DNA of 64,000 nucleotides, from NCBI RefSeq assembly GCF_007655135.1, contig NC_045130.1:32174605-32238604 (forward strand), written 5' to 3'. This DNA comes from Punica granatum. Lineage: Eukaryota; Streptophyta; Magnoliopsida; Myrtales; Lythraceae. The translations under genes were made by a program, and so were the position numbers. Below the pieces are notes generated by a model. It saw only the letters and a program-made list of their open reading frames with translations. It was not told where the DNA came from and ran no database searches. This document shows positions 46,495 to 58,266 of this stretch, piece after piece. Numbering within the stretch: the first letter of the stretch is position 1; every line of letters begins with the position of its first letter.

Positions 46495-47105
46495 CATCAC
46501 ATTCTCAAATTTGGTCCTCAACTTTTAGTTCTTTTTCTATCTTAGTCCTAAACCTTTTCTTTGGCTGGATTTCGTCCTTAATCTTTTCACGCGGTATGAG
46601 TTCAGTTCTTCCGTCCAAAATTCCGTTCATTTTCCCTTACATATATATTCGTCAAATGGGAGTGCACCACGTGCGCGACAAATCGCTATTATTCTAAACC
46701 GGGTGTTATAGAGCAAATCCGATTCTTTTTTTAATCTGATTTGTAAACCAGACTAAGATATGTCCGGTTCTTTTAGGATTCCGGCCATCGCTTCTCTTTC
46801 ATCGTCTCACACACCGACAAATGGCTGTAATTCTAAAAGAACCGAAAATATATTAATCCGCTTTATGGGTCAAATTAAAAAAAGAATCTGATTTGCTCTA
46901 TAACAATCGGTTTAGAGTAGCAGTGATCCGTCGCGCACATGGCGCACTCTCATTTGACGAATATATATGTTAGGGAAAATGGACGGAATTTTGGACGAAA
47001 GAACTGAACTCATACAGCGCGGAAAAGATTGAGGACGAAATCCAACAAAAAAAAGGTTTAGGACTAAGATAGAAAAAGAGTTAAAGGTTGAGGACCAAAT
47101 TTGAC
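46495..47105. mobile_element. Foldback Mutator-like element with about 300-bp arms
   Basis: The left arm (AAATTTGGTCCTCAAC, ATCTTAGTCCTAAACCTTTT, TGGATTTCGTCC, ATATATTCGTCAAATG) returns in inverse order and complement on the right, ending CAAATTTGACATTTTCCC. The arms meet near 46795 with almost no spacer. A transcript would form a hairpin of about 300 bp. No 9-bp duplication could be fixed with confidence. Confidence 0.75.
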
Positions 47106-47269
47106 ATTTTCCCTTTATTGATCTATCTAGCTAGGGGATGTTGTTCATTAGGACCGATTGCCTCATACAAATCGGAAAAAATGCTTGAGGATAGCTCTCT
47201 TATTTTATTTAACTAATTGATGTCAGGATTTCGTCGTCCAGTTCGTCTCCTAATCACTTTTCTTCGGTG

Positions 47270-47400
47270 AAAAAAATTGTGAGAGACATTACTCTCGTAA
47301 TTTCGAAAAATCGAGCATTAAAAGTTATTCATACTCCCAATAAGTGCGCTTTTAGGTTGGAGCTACTTACTATTTAACCAACACTTTATTAGTCATTTTC
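47270..47400 (-). mobile_element. Degenerate SINE (family A) fragment
   Basis: GAGCATTAAAAGTTATTC, CAATAAGTGCGCTTTTAGG and CTTACTATTTAACCAACAC match the 28852 SINE read in the same orientation. Confidence 0.5.
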
Positions 47401-47598
47401 GAATCACTTTAAAGTGATTACACCATACATGTAAAGCAAATTACTTAAAATGGTAGTAAAATAGCTCAATATTAAGCAAATTACACGTATTTCGAGTAAG
47501 TTACTCGTATTTAAAAGAATTAATTGGAGATCAATTACTTAAACTTTTAGTAAATTATTTACAACTGAAGTAAATTATACGGAGTTCAAATAATCTTA

Positions 47599-48022
47599 GG
47601 ACCCGTTTACTTTTAGAGAAATGATTTTTCATTTTCTTCTCGATTTTTCTACTCCTTTTCTTAATTTATTTCTCCATTGAAAAGTATAAAAACATATTTA
47701 CTAATATTAAATTAGAAAATTCTTTACTTTGGGATAATCATCAATCATGAAAATTTTGAATTCAATTTCTGAATAGAAAAGCAAATAAAAAAAGAAAGTT
47801 ATAATTAGAAGATAGAAATGGAAACAATTAGCTAATGGAAAAGTGGAGAACAAAAAAAAGTACTTTTCTAATCTACGTACAAATTTGACTAGTGGAAAAG
47901 AAATTTTCCTAGAAAAGTTTTTTTTTATCTCTATACAAGTAAATATATATTTTTTACAATTCTCAACTTTTTAGAAATATTTTTAGGAAAAATAAAAAAC
48001 TCTCCAAAAGTAAACGTGTCCC
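47599..48022. mobile_element. MITE-like inverted-repeat element, about 424 bp
   Basis: GGACCCGTTTACTTTTAGAGA at the left is matched by GGGACACGTTTACTTTTGGAG on the minus strand at the right. The interior is AT-rich and non-coding. The target duplication is unclear. Confidence 0.55.
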
Positions 48023-48336
48023 CACTCTTTTCTTAGTAAATTACTTGAATTTTCAACTCCCTTACTTCAACTTTTTATAAAATACTTGTTTTTATCATAC
48101 CACTACTTTTTCTTTTTTGTTCATTAATTAAAAAAAAGGGCCATGCTACTGCACCATATTAAATACCCTTCCTCCTTATACCAGTCTTGAAAGTCGTCCC
48201 TAACTATACTATAAAGTATAGATAAATCTAACATTTAATTCTTTTGAGCAATCACCCCGTACCTAATTAAAACAACTATCTACCCAATGGGGAGTAAAGC
48301 CTTTGTTTGGTACACGGCCAAACTTCCTAATATTTA

Positions 48337-49552
48337 GGGAAAACTATTACGTTTGGCCCTTTAAGTTTGATTACTTTATCTTTTAGTCCTTTTCCTATCT
48401 ATTTTATTGTTTATATCCTATACCTTTGAATACATTTCTATTTTAATCATTTTCCTTTTTGTTGGTTCGATTTCCTTCAATATATTTGACTACTTTTCTG
48501 TTTAAATCCTTTTGTCCTCAACCTTTTGTTTGTTATTTATCTTGTTGTAATTATTTTTTCTTTTGTTTAATTTTGCCTCAACTTTAGATTTCTTGTTCCT
48601 CATAGTTCTATCACTCTATCTTCGTAAATAATACCGATATGACTTATCTTGAAATAATTTTCTTTCCAAAAGTATAAAAATAAATTGATAACAATTAAAA
48701 TACTAACATGAAGTTTATGACCTACTCGAAATCTGAGGTATTGGTAACCTCAACTTGAGTGGTACTAACTATTAAAAGGAGGATGATAACTTGAGAGGGA
48801 GAGATGCAACAGTAGGAGACAATGACGGGCACCACCACCCCATGGGAATTCACTTATGTCTATGCTAATAGATATGTTAACGTTTCTCTTTGCAATTACA
48901 CCTACTATTGCACTTTATGATATCATTCCTTAAATCAAGGTCACCATTTCCTTGCATAGTGTTCGGGCCAACCTGATAAGCGTGGTTGGTGGTTATCGAG
49001 CCACAATCGCCTTTATTGTTCCTATATTTTTCCGTTTCTTTTCTCCTAAATTCGAGTACTAATGTTACCAATGCAAATCACCACTGCCCTTGCCAAGATT
49101 GCTTATGGCTTATACGCTCGCCCACTCATTCTATCGAGTATGTTCACAATTTTCCTTTCATAATTTATTTTATTTTATAAATTAAAAAATCGATTTTTTA
49201 TTTCAAAAAATTTCGTGTAGGCATTTTTATGGAAAGTTGAGCGGCAAAATTATAAGAAATAAAATGTTTAATATTAAAGAAAATTAAACCAAAAAAAAGA
49301 TTTAGCATGAGAAAAGTAGCTACAAAGGTTGACAACCAAAATTAAAGTTTTCCCTAATAAAAAGTTTGATGAAAGTTTAAAAATAGTACAATAATCAAAT
49401 GCATTGAACAAAAACGAAGCGGAAAAAAGAAAAGGAAAATGACTGAAATAGAAGAATATTTAAAAATATAGGATATAAATGATAAAAAATTTAAAAAATG
49501 TTTAAAATCGAAAAGTAATCAAATCTAGCCGACTAAATGTATAGTTTTTTCC
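48337..49552. mobile_element. Mutator-like element, 1216 bp, with long terminal inverted repeats
   Basis: Ends GGGAAAAC and GTTTTTTCC lead into inverted repeats of about 250 bp (TTTGATTACTTT, CATTTTCCTTTT, TATATCCTAT in both). The flanks TAATATTTA (48328-48336) and TAATAATTA (49553-49561) form a 9-bp duplication with one mismatch, as expected for Mutator. The centre (48720-49170) is different in character and may be acquired, but I recognise no gene in it. Confidence 0.75.
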
Positions 49553-49910
49553 TAATAATTAAGAGAAGATATAAGAAAAATTATTTTTTTTGTGGTAGTT
49601 CAAAGTGAAATTATTATCTAATCAATTACTATTTTGCAGGGAGTTAGTTAAGACACTCAAAGAGTACTTTTTTTCATACACCAGTCTACAGATACAATTA
49701 TATGTCAAAAAAAAAACTCATAGAATGATCTCGATATCATCAGAAATTAGACAAATTCATAAAAGGCTTAAACCCTAATATCGGACATTTATCATGACTC
49801 ATTACATATTACATGCGGACCCTTGAAAACACATGAGGGTGGAATACATCCCAAATAAGTACTGGTCCCTGTTAATTGGCATGGCTTTTTGAGGAGCAAA
49901 TTAACAGTAT

Positions 49911-50107
49911 TGGCTTTCTTAACCGTCGTCTAAGATGATTGCAGTTGATAGAACCACCAAGATTGTCAGCGTAGTAAATCAAGGCTGAGATTACCTTGGA
50001 CCAAGCCCCCTTGCCTGATGTTGGCTTCGATCGAGCCCTAAAGAGCGATACTGAGTAAGAGTTGAGAATGGTCATTGTGGTGGTTGCTAGGCTACAAGGA
50101 GATGGGG
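49911..50107 (-). pseudogene. Unidentified conserved segment, copy 2
   Basis: Counterpart of 31289-31490 in the 3' flank of c6. The minus frame contains SLFRARSKPTSGKGAWSKV, ISALIYYADNLGGSINCNHL and runs on as RRRLRKPILLICSS. No start, splice or domain is clear. Confidence 0.4.
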
Positions 50108-50880
50108 AGTGGCTATCGACATGTACAATCTGACATGTATCTTACTACCTAAAATAAGTTTTCAAATTAATTTCTTTAATGTAATTCAGCTTTTCTTAAT
50201 CATTAAGTAAATCAAATCTAATTTTTTTGGCCTAATCAATCAGTCAAAAAGCCATTTGTTCAAAAATTCTCAGTGATGCCCCCTAATGTTTTCTTGTAAT
50301 TGCAAAATGGTCCTATTTGGGGACACAAATAGTGGGAGGTAGATAGAGAGGAGGGGACCGGCGACGGAGGTGAGGGGGCGGTGGAGGCGTGGGGTGGTTG
50401 CCGGAGTTCGAGCCAGCACTGCGCCCTCTGTCCCCAATTGATGCAACTTCCTTTTTCCTTTTAATTTTCAACCTTTATGTTATTTTCAGAAATTACAAAC
50501 ATAACATAATATTAAAATGCTTTGTTGGAAAGTGGAGTAAAGGAAGATGTAGGGCCGTCGAGTAAATAAAACTCCCAGCAACTACAAAATTTCAGCTCCA
50601 TTAAATAATTTTTACTTATTTCATTAAGTAGTTAAAATTTTAGCACAATAAATTAAGTCTCAACATACACATGTTTGGTCTTAATTTTCAGATTTGTTGC
50701 TTATATTTTATGAACACCTGAAAATAACTTTTGGTTTATTTCAACATATACCGAACTTCGAGGAACAAACTGCTTTCACGGAAGTTTCTTTTCCTTTAGG
50801 AAATTGACATCCGCAATGTATTAGGAAATTTCATGTATGGGGCTCTATAGTCACGACTCCGTCCCTCCGCTGCTATATAT

Positions 50881-53545
50881 TCATAGCTTTGCAAGTTGGA
50901 GGATAGACATGGGGTAAGTGAAGGATGACCAAGAATCGTTGTCAAATAGCTTCTTGACTACGGCCAAACTTGCAGCTTCAGTCAAGGAGAACGGATCCCA
51001 GAACACGTAAAGGTTCCGGTACCTGGAAGGCATCAGGTGAGGTAGACATCGGACTTGGCCTTTGTTTCTGCCTATGCCGCTGCAGGCCATATTAGTAACT
51101 GCCAAACCTGCAAGAAGAAGGAAACAAGCAACCTGCTGTTATCAGCAAAAACATACAATTCGAATGGGCAGATCCTCCTTCAGAATCACGGAGATGAAGA
51201 CATAAAAATGGTGTTCTTATGTTGCATGGCTTTTAACAGTATTATCATCAAATTACCGTTTGATGAAGGACGGTCCACAAGATTCCAGAAGCTGCAGAAA
51301 TCATCAAGACAAATGAACCTAGAGTCGGTGTAGTCTCGATTTAAGTCATCAACTAGGGACTTAAGCTTGTCATTGTATATCCGAACAGGAGCATGGAAGC
51401 GCTCGGTGAATGGCGTATGGGTCCAAGGATTCTTTGCCTGAAGAGAGGGTGCGCACCCGATTGGGACTACTGCATCCAGCATTATCTTCCTTGCCCCATA
51501 TTGATATAATGTCTTTAAAAAAAAAAAAAACAACATACGATGAAGGTAGAAATAAGAAAATGTAGATTTAGCTCTTATTCCCAAGTTCCCAACGGTCGAT
51601 CCCAATTCGACATTTCCAGGGAAGAACCTCCAAATGCTCGAGATTTTTTTATAGAAAAGGATAAAGAGATAAGAAGTATACTATAATTCCAATTGGTACA
51701 GCTGAATCACTAGTTCTTGGCATCAAAAAATTGGCAATTATGTTAATTATGACCATATCATAAATTTTAAAAATTTAGGGACTAAATGAAAAAATGAAAG
51801 ATAAGGACTCTAATTAAACAAATGAGAAATACAAGAATCAATCACGAGAATACGGAATAATAAAAAGGTCACATGATAGTGTAGAGTTCGAAACCCACTA
51901 AAATTTTGTAGCTAGGATCAAGTTGGGATCAAGTTAGTGCCCGGACAAGAGTAGTTTCAATCACACTCACGAGAAAAAGAAAAAGGAAAATAAATATATA
52001 CATACTTCCAAAGTTAGCCCTCATGCAAATCGCCATGCGACTTGTATATAATTGCGGTTTTCATCACTAAAAAATTAACTTTTACTTCACCATGTGTATC
52101 CAAAGCATTATCATTGAACTTTCGGTTTTATTACGTACCCAAAGACTTGTTTGTTCATTCAAGATTGAGTTCAACTAAAACTGAAAGGAAATCGAAATAG
52201 ATTGATCATTGATATCAATTTGTTCCCAACAAAACTGACTAAGTGAACGCAAGGGCAAAGAGAGTTATTATTACCGACCTCGATCCTCTCCGTGTAAGTT
52301 TGAATCAGAAGGTCCGCAAACAGTTCCGCATTGTACCGGCAACTGGATGAATACTGCTTAGGTCTGAAGTAATTGCCACAGAAGTCGTTGTTTCCGTGCA
52401 TGACATGGTACAAACACTTGCTCAGGTAAGACAGCGCGGAGGTCTCATTCCCTCCAGACATCATTGTTATTCTCGAGACTGTATCGGCATGGTTCTTCAG
52501 CTGATTGCTGAATGTCACTATATTTCCCTGCAGGTTCCTCATATTATTTAGATGCGATGACATGTTCCGCGTGTCTTTTATTTATTCCGGCTGCACAAAA
52601 AATGTTTACCGACATTGGAGAAACCTATGTTGGTGCTTCATATAAAAGTGAGACATTTCTAGAGGCCAGAAATGTTCTACCAAGCTATTCAATACAGATC
52701 GTGGGAGAGCAAGTCAAACATTGTAAAATTACGAAGAAAAATATAAGTGAATCATCTTGTTTGCTTAAACTGAATTGGGTTTGGACAAAGGTCGATCTGC
52801 TTACAAGCCCCTGTGACATATCTAGAAGTATCATGCGGAGTTCTGCCGATCGAGTACCTATAGTTGAGTGTTTGGAGCATACCTCTATTTAGTTAAAACA
52901 ACATGACATGAGTGTTTGGTCTTCTTTCTCCAACGTTCATACTTTCTTTCTATTAACTTCTCTGTACGGCATATGGAAAAATGTGTCTTTCGTGGGTTAC
53001 GTATATAATCTTAACTTGAAGACGAGGAAGTGCATATTTACGTCTTGGTAAGACATGAATATATTTACCAATGTCTTCCCAGTTTCTTCCAAAATTCCAG
53101 CACCAACTGACGCATAATTTAGTCCTCTGAGTATATCTTCGTCGCTTGCATTCGCAGGGGGGAGAATAAACCTGTCGAAGCCCAAGCACTGAACTGTAGG
53201 AACAAATAAAAATTGTGCAGGCATCAGTGCTGTACTACTAGCAAGACACTTATCCTGATGACATATTGAATCTGAAATCAGAGAGATTGAGAAGGAAAAC
53301 CTATAAAGTCCGCTATGTTCCTGCCATTGCTGAACCTTCCGATTGGACCGTCTGGGAAAGTCGATCCCTTGCGATGGGTAGTTTGCCTTGGCAGCTGTCT
53401 TGATGTTGTTGTTGTTTCCATTATTGATCTTCGAGTCGCCGACGACGAAGTAACAAGGAACTACTGATGCGCCATGGAGCCAGTTCACAAGCGTAAACAT
53501 TAACAAGGCCAAAATCGGCCCCCATGTCCCCAATTCCAGAGGCAT
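50881..53545 (-). pseudogene. GDSL esterase/lipase copy c6; one 1-nt insertion and lost catalytic His
   Basis: Exons are 53545-53301, 53193-53069, 52527-52279, 51512-51257 and 51107-50881, all with good splice sites. Corrected for one extra base in exon 1 (GACTTTCCCAG where GACTTCCCAG is expected), the CDS is 1101 nt, 366 aa. Exon 1 gives a signal peptide, then FVVGDSKINNGNNNN. Exon 3 has GNNDF. Exon 5 should have FWDPFHPTEA but reads FWDPFSLTEAA, so the catalytic His is Ser. The end is ILQLAKL. Even if the frameshift is an assembly error, normal hydrolase activity is unlikely. Confidence 0.82.
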
Positions 53546-53636
53546 TAATTTTCCCAGAGAAAAGGCAATCAAAGACCTTAAGAAGGAAAGGTCGGAACGT
53601 GGGGAACAGGGCAAATGAAATTAGCTGAGCGGTTGG

Positions 53637-53644
53637 ATTTATAC
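53637..53644 (-). promoter_or_regulatory. TATA box of GDSL copy c6
   Basis: The minus strand reads GTATAAAT about 92 bp upstream of the c6 ATG, at the position conserved in the other copies. Confidence 0.6.
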
Positions 53645-54876
53645 AAATGGGCTTTAATAACATATGAACATTTCATTTTATTAAAATCAAGGATGGATGA
53701 TCTAGCTAGGGTGTGACGTCGATCGGGACCACTTGCCTCGTATTCATCGCCTTGTTCATCTCCATAAATGGTTTCGGTTTTCAACAAATTCTCGTACGAT
53801 TTATCCTTGACTCACATGTTAATTTAATTAGACTCCACTATAATTAGTCTAGAACGTCGTCCTAGTTTCTTGATAAAGTAAATATAACATTTAATCAGTG
53901 TTTGAAGAATCAGCCCTAAAGAAACTTCCTAATACGAGATTTTAGGAAATCGAAACGTTCACTCCTTCTCGGCCAGACACTTGGGGATGGTATTTTAGAG
54001 ATACAATTGCCTTGAAATATTGTGCTATAAAATTATTAGTTTTACCAAAAGATTGCATGTACAATTCTTGTGGTGAAACTACCTGTATTCTTTTATTAAC
54101 TATTACCAAAAGGTTGCATGTACGATTCTTGTGGTGAAACAACCCGTATTCCTTTATTAACTATTAGGAAAAAAATTATTAATAAAAGTTGAGTTAATAA
54201 TTTAATCCCTAATAAATACTATATTAACTAGTATTCTGACTAAGTGTTGCATGGTTTATTTCAATAGTAATTATCCGAACTTTTTAAACATAATTTTACT
54301 TTTTAAGAATAATAAAAAATTTCTCAATAATTCAAATTTTCGATAATAATCTTAATATATTAAACTAAATTTAAATAATTTAGAAAAATTTTGCTTCTAA
54401 TTCTCTTATTTAAAGTGTATTGCGTATTTATTTAATAGTTAACATTATGCATGTTCACAAAAAAATTCTTAGTGCAAGTAAAAAAATTTGATTTTGGAAT
54501 ATTTTTTTGAAATTAGTGTTTTTTCATATTGTTACATTTTTCACTGAATTTCTTTTTATATGACCTTTCTAGAAATAATTTCCTTTTTAAAAAAATTAAT
54601 GGTTTGTCATGTTTTATTTAGCATGCATTGCATATATATTTAATCAATAACAAATTATGGAAATTCATTCTTGACATAAAATTCAAGTATATAAACTTGA
54701 TTTTGTATATATTTTTTAAATAATATTTTATGATATTCTTACTTTCAACTGGTTAATTTTATTGTTATATCCAATCATAATTTTATACAAGACTTTTTTA
54801 AAATCATTTTTATAATTAAGTTTAGTGAAAAGGCATGTTTTAATCAACAATATACAACTAATAGTTTTAATTGATA
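53645..54876. other. c6 upstream flank and AT-rich intergenic DNA
   Basis: No gene seen. The region contains the 61-bp tandem duplication at 54043-54164. Confidence 0.5.
54043..54164. repeat. 61-bp tandem duplication, two copies
   Basis: TACCAAAAGATTGCATGTAC and TTCTTGTGGTGAAAC, up to TTATTAACTAT, is repeated immediately with few changes, starting at 54043 and 54104. Confidence 0.9.
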
Positions 54877-55956
54877 CTAGGTGATAACCAACGGGTTGCG
54901 CGGAAAATATTTTTAATTTTTTAACCAAAACTGATATTAAATTAAGTACATTCTTAATTTTATTCAAGAAAAAATATATTGTGGATCAAAATTGTTTCAC
55001 TTAAAAACTAAATGAGTTCAGCATAAAACTATATTTCGTCAAGAGTGAAACTTTAATATCCTAAATACATTGTGGAAAAAAGAAAGTAATTTGTCGGGTT
55101 TTCTAATATAAGCAAATGCAAATATTAAATAATTGTTTTAGAAAAATAAATAAAAAAGGCACATCTTCAAAAATATAATTTTTTCTCTATGATAAAGACC
55201 ATAATTTTAAATTATAATATTTTTTTTTACTTTCAATATTTATTTAGTTCAGTTTTTGGCAGATCATACAATCACCGTATTAACAAAATGTACATCTTGC
55301 ATTACAATCACAATTCTTAAATACAATAGAAAATTCTTCAAACAAAAAATACAATAGGAATAAGGCAACAATCTAAATACTCAATAAATAGGCAATACCA
55401 ACTCATAACAATCGAAGAAAACGCAATAACATAGAATAACTAAATCCTAGTGCGGTGGAATCACTCTATGAATTAATTTAATGAAAAATTAAGGAAAACT
55501 CAATGACTGTGAAAAAATAAATAACAACCACTAAAAAAAATAGTATTCTATCTCCAATCAATGATTATCCATGATATAATTAATATTGTTATGAACCTGG
55601 TTGAAAACGAAAGAAAAACCTACTTTCAAGTCTGCATGAGCAAAAACAATCTACCTTGAAGTTTGATTTTAGTGCTAGACGACCAATATATATACATAAT
55701 CATTTTCTTAAATATATCCAACCAAAGCAATATTGTATAGTAGATGTAGTAGAAGATAGTCAGATTATATCCATATATAGCCTGACGGAATATATAGAGT
55801 ATATTCATATATAGCCCAATAAAAAAATATATTTAGCCCAGTATATAGATTATATATAACATAATATAATCAATGAAGGGTTACAATATAAATGAATATA
55901 GATGCCGTTTACTAGGTGTCTTTTATGATCTACATACATATATATATATATATAGA
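54877..55956 (-). mobile_element. Helitron-like element, minus orientation, 1080 bp
   Basis: On the minus strand the 3' end has a CCGCGCAACCCG hairpin followed by CTAG and a flanking T (54876-54880). The 5' end begins TCTATATATATATA preceded by A at 55956-55957. The interior is AT-rich and non-coding. The right end lies in an (AT)n tract, so its exact position is less sure than the left. Confidence 0.5.
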
Positions 55957-56072
55957 TTATAATATATTTTTTATATTATGTCATTTATATATTCTTTTTC
56001 AATGAGTGAAGCTCTCCTATTTTACCCAAAAAAAAAAGAGCGCTCCTAGAGAAATCTTAGATATGCATATTA

Positions 56073-57776
56073 ATCCCAATCTACACCATGTCCCTCTTCC
56101 GGTTACCGAAATCCACATTGAACACCATCGACAAAGTAACAAGAAGATTCTGGTGGGGCACAACAAAGGAAAGTGGAAGCTACTACGCGCCAAAGAATTG
56201 GGAGTCCATTTGCAAACCAAGAACAGAGGGAGGGCTAGGATTTAGAAGGGCAGAAGACTCAAATAAGGCAATGCTTTTTAAAACAGCTTGGCCTTTAACA
56301 AAATCAAACAACAGCCTTGCCGGTAGAGCCATGAAGGCCAAATATGGAAACTTCCTAAACCCCAGCAACCGTAGCTCTCCATCACCAATTTGGAAAAGCC
56401 TCCAATAGTGTAAGGACACCATCCACGCAGGTACATATTTCTCTGTAGGTAACGGTTCATCTATTTCAGCATGGCTCGACCCTTGGATTCCAGGTACGCA
56501 TGATGATAAACCCTCTCCTAATACTAATGTAATTCCAAATCCAGAGCTCAAGGTACGTGATCTTATACTATCACATCCTAAAAGATGGAACACTCCGCTT
56601 CTCACTAATCTCTTTGAGCAAGGTACTGTGGCGAAAATCCTCAAAATTCACTTGGCCCAAGAAGACTGTGAAGATGCAGCAATATGGGCTCCTACCTCGT
56701 CAGGGAAGCACTCGGTCAAATCCTTCTACTTAACTGACCAGAAGCACAGATTCCAAAATAATAGTGAATTTGAATGGAAAGCCATTTGGAATCTGAAATT
56801 CCATAACCGATTCAAACTCCATCTTTGGAGAATAGCCAGTGAATGCCTCCCCTGGTTTAGCGAAGAAAACACCTCATGTCCTATTTGCCAAACCAGTTCC
56901 AATAAATTACATCATCTCTACGGAGACTGTATTTTTTATCGTGTTACTTGGAGGGAATCACCATGGGGTATTCAGTCAAGCATTATACCGAACACCCATG
57001 TCAAGGACCTAATTAACTTCATTACTTGCCCCCCTCATATGATGTTTCCAAACTATGTGGATAAAATGAAATTCTCTTTATATGTACCTATAACTCTTTA
57101 TCAGTTATGGAACTCATGTAATGATGTCTTATATGCAGGGAAATCAGCAGACCTTCACCAAACCATCCAAAGAATCAAAAGCTGCTACATCGAGCACATC
57201 AAAAGGGGACAAACCGCAAGAAACCAAGAAGGAAGCTCATTCGCTCTACCCCTGCAGCTCGAACCTTCACAAGAGCCCACAGGCCCCGACTGGAGCATCA
57301 TCAGCACGAACGCGTCTTGGCGAATTACCACCTCATGCTTATCAGGGGTCCTTCACCACCCACGTAGTCCTCCAACACTCTCATGGTTCAAGATATCACA
57401 CGAGGACTCGCCACTTCATGCAGAGGCCTAAGCTGCACTCCTTGTACTCTCAATAGCTATAGAAAGAGGATTCACGAAGATCTAGCTTCGTTGTGATGCA
57501 CTAATGCTTGTTAATGCCATTTTGCACCCACACTCCTCCCCGTGGGAAATTAGGAGCTTAGTATCGGATATCATTTTTATTTTGAACTCCCTTTTAGACT
57601 GGAAATGTTCATGGATCCCAAGGTCGAATAACACCCTAGCCCATGATCTGGGCCATTTCGGCTCAGAGTCAAATTGTAACACTCTCTGTATTTTCCAGGG
57701 ATATCCGAACCTTGGTAACTATGTAACTTCTTCTTCGTTTTGATTTATGAAACTATGCATTATTCAGCGAAAAAAA
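56073..57776 (+). mobile_element. 5'-truncated LINE with zf-RVT and RNase H regions
   Basis: The frame reads MSLFRLPKSTLNTIDKVTRR, FWWGTTKESGSYYAPKNWE, GGLGFRRAEDSNKAMLFK, a TAG stop at about 56406, then AWLDPWIPG and the zf-RVT region (SGKHSVKSFY, EENTSCPICQTSSNKLHHL). An RNase H region follows (DWSIISTNASW, HAEA, CDALMLVNAI, NNTLAHDLGHF) with one stop and one frame change. The reverse transcriptase core and ORF1 are missing. The 3' end is A-rich, and an exact 14-bp duplication AGATATGCATATTA lies at 56059-56072 and 57777-57790. Confidence 0.93.
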
Positions 57777-57813
57777 AGATATGCATATTATTAAACTGAT
57801 AGGAGGGCTTCTT

Positions 57814-58127
57814 ACCACCAACACAGTGGTCTAATGGTTAAGCATCAAGTGTTCCACTTGAACATCACGAGTTCGAACCTCACTGGGGACGTAGAGCTCG
57901 CCACTATGTGGGTGTATTATGGGATGGCGATGGCCGGCGCATAATACTTGATCTAGTGGACCTTGGACTTAATTTACTAGTGTATTGGTGAGGCTGCGGT
58001 GACTAAGTTGGGCTAAAGTCTCAGCGAGCTATGGCAAAAGGAATATTCCATGGCTGTTAGGTTCCCTTAGTTAGGGCAGTCACAGCGGGCTAATAACTCG
58101 ACCTAGCCTTTTATTCAGGAAAAAAAA
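57814..58127 (+). mobile_element. tRNA-derived SINE (family B), 314 bp
   Basis: The head ACAGTGGTCTAATGGTTAAGC (A box) and CACGAGTTCGAACCTCACTG (B box) resembles a tRNA gene. The body is unlike family A (GTATTATGGGATGGCGATGG, GGGCTAAAGTCTCAGCGAGC). It ends in TTCAGGAAAAAAA. The 16-bp flanks GATAGGAGGGCTTCTT (57798-57813) and GATAGAAGGGCTTCTT (58128-58143) differ at one base. Confidence 0.88.
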
Positions 58128-58266
58128 GATAGAAGGGCTTCTTTTATCGTGTGGTTTTGGGCAGGTAGAGCAGGATCAATACGGGATTGGACTATAATAT
58201 AGTAAGGTAATATTACGATATATCTAAATGATCGATTGTAATTTATTACGTATTTCAGATGTCCTT

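Noticed and set aside
40052..53545. Possibility that c5 and c6 are simply functional genes
   Set aside because: As given, each has a frame-breaking indel in exon 1. I annotate the sequence as it stands and report the doubt as a finding.
57822..57895. tRNA-like sequence that could be called a tRNA gene
   Set aside because: The A and B boxes are present, but the sequence continues into a 314-bp body with an A-rich tail and target duplication, and the arms do not form a full cloverleaf by eye. It is a SINE head.
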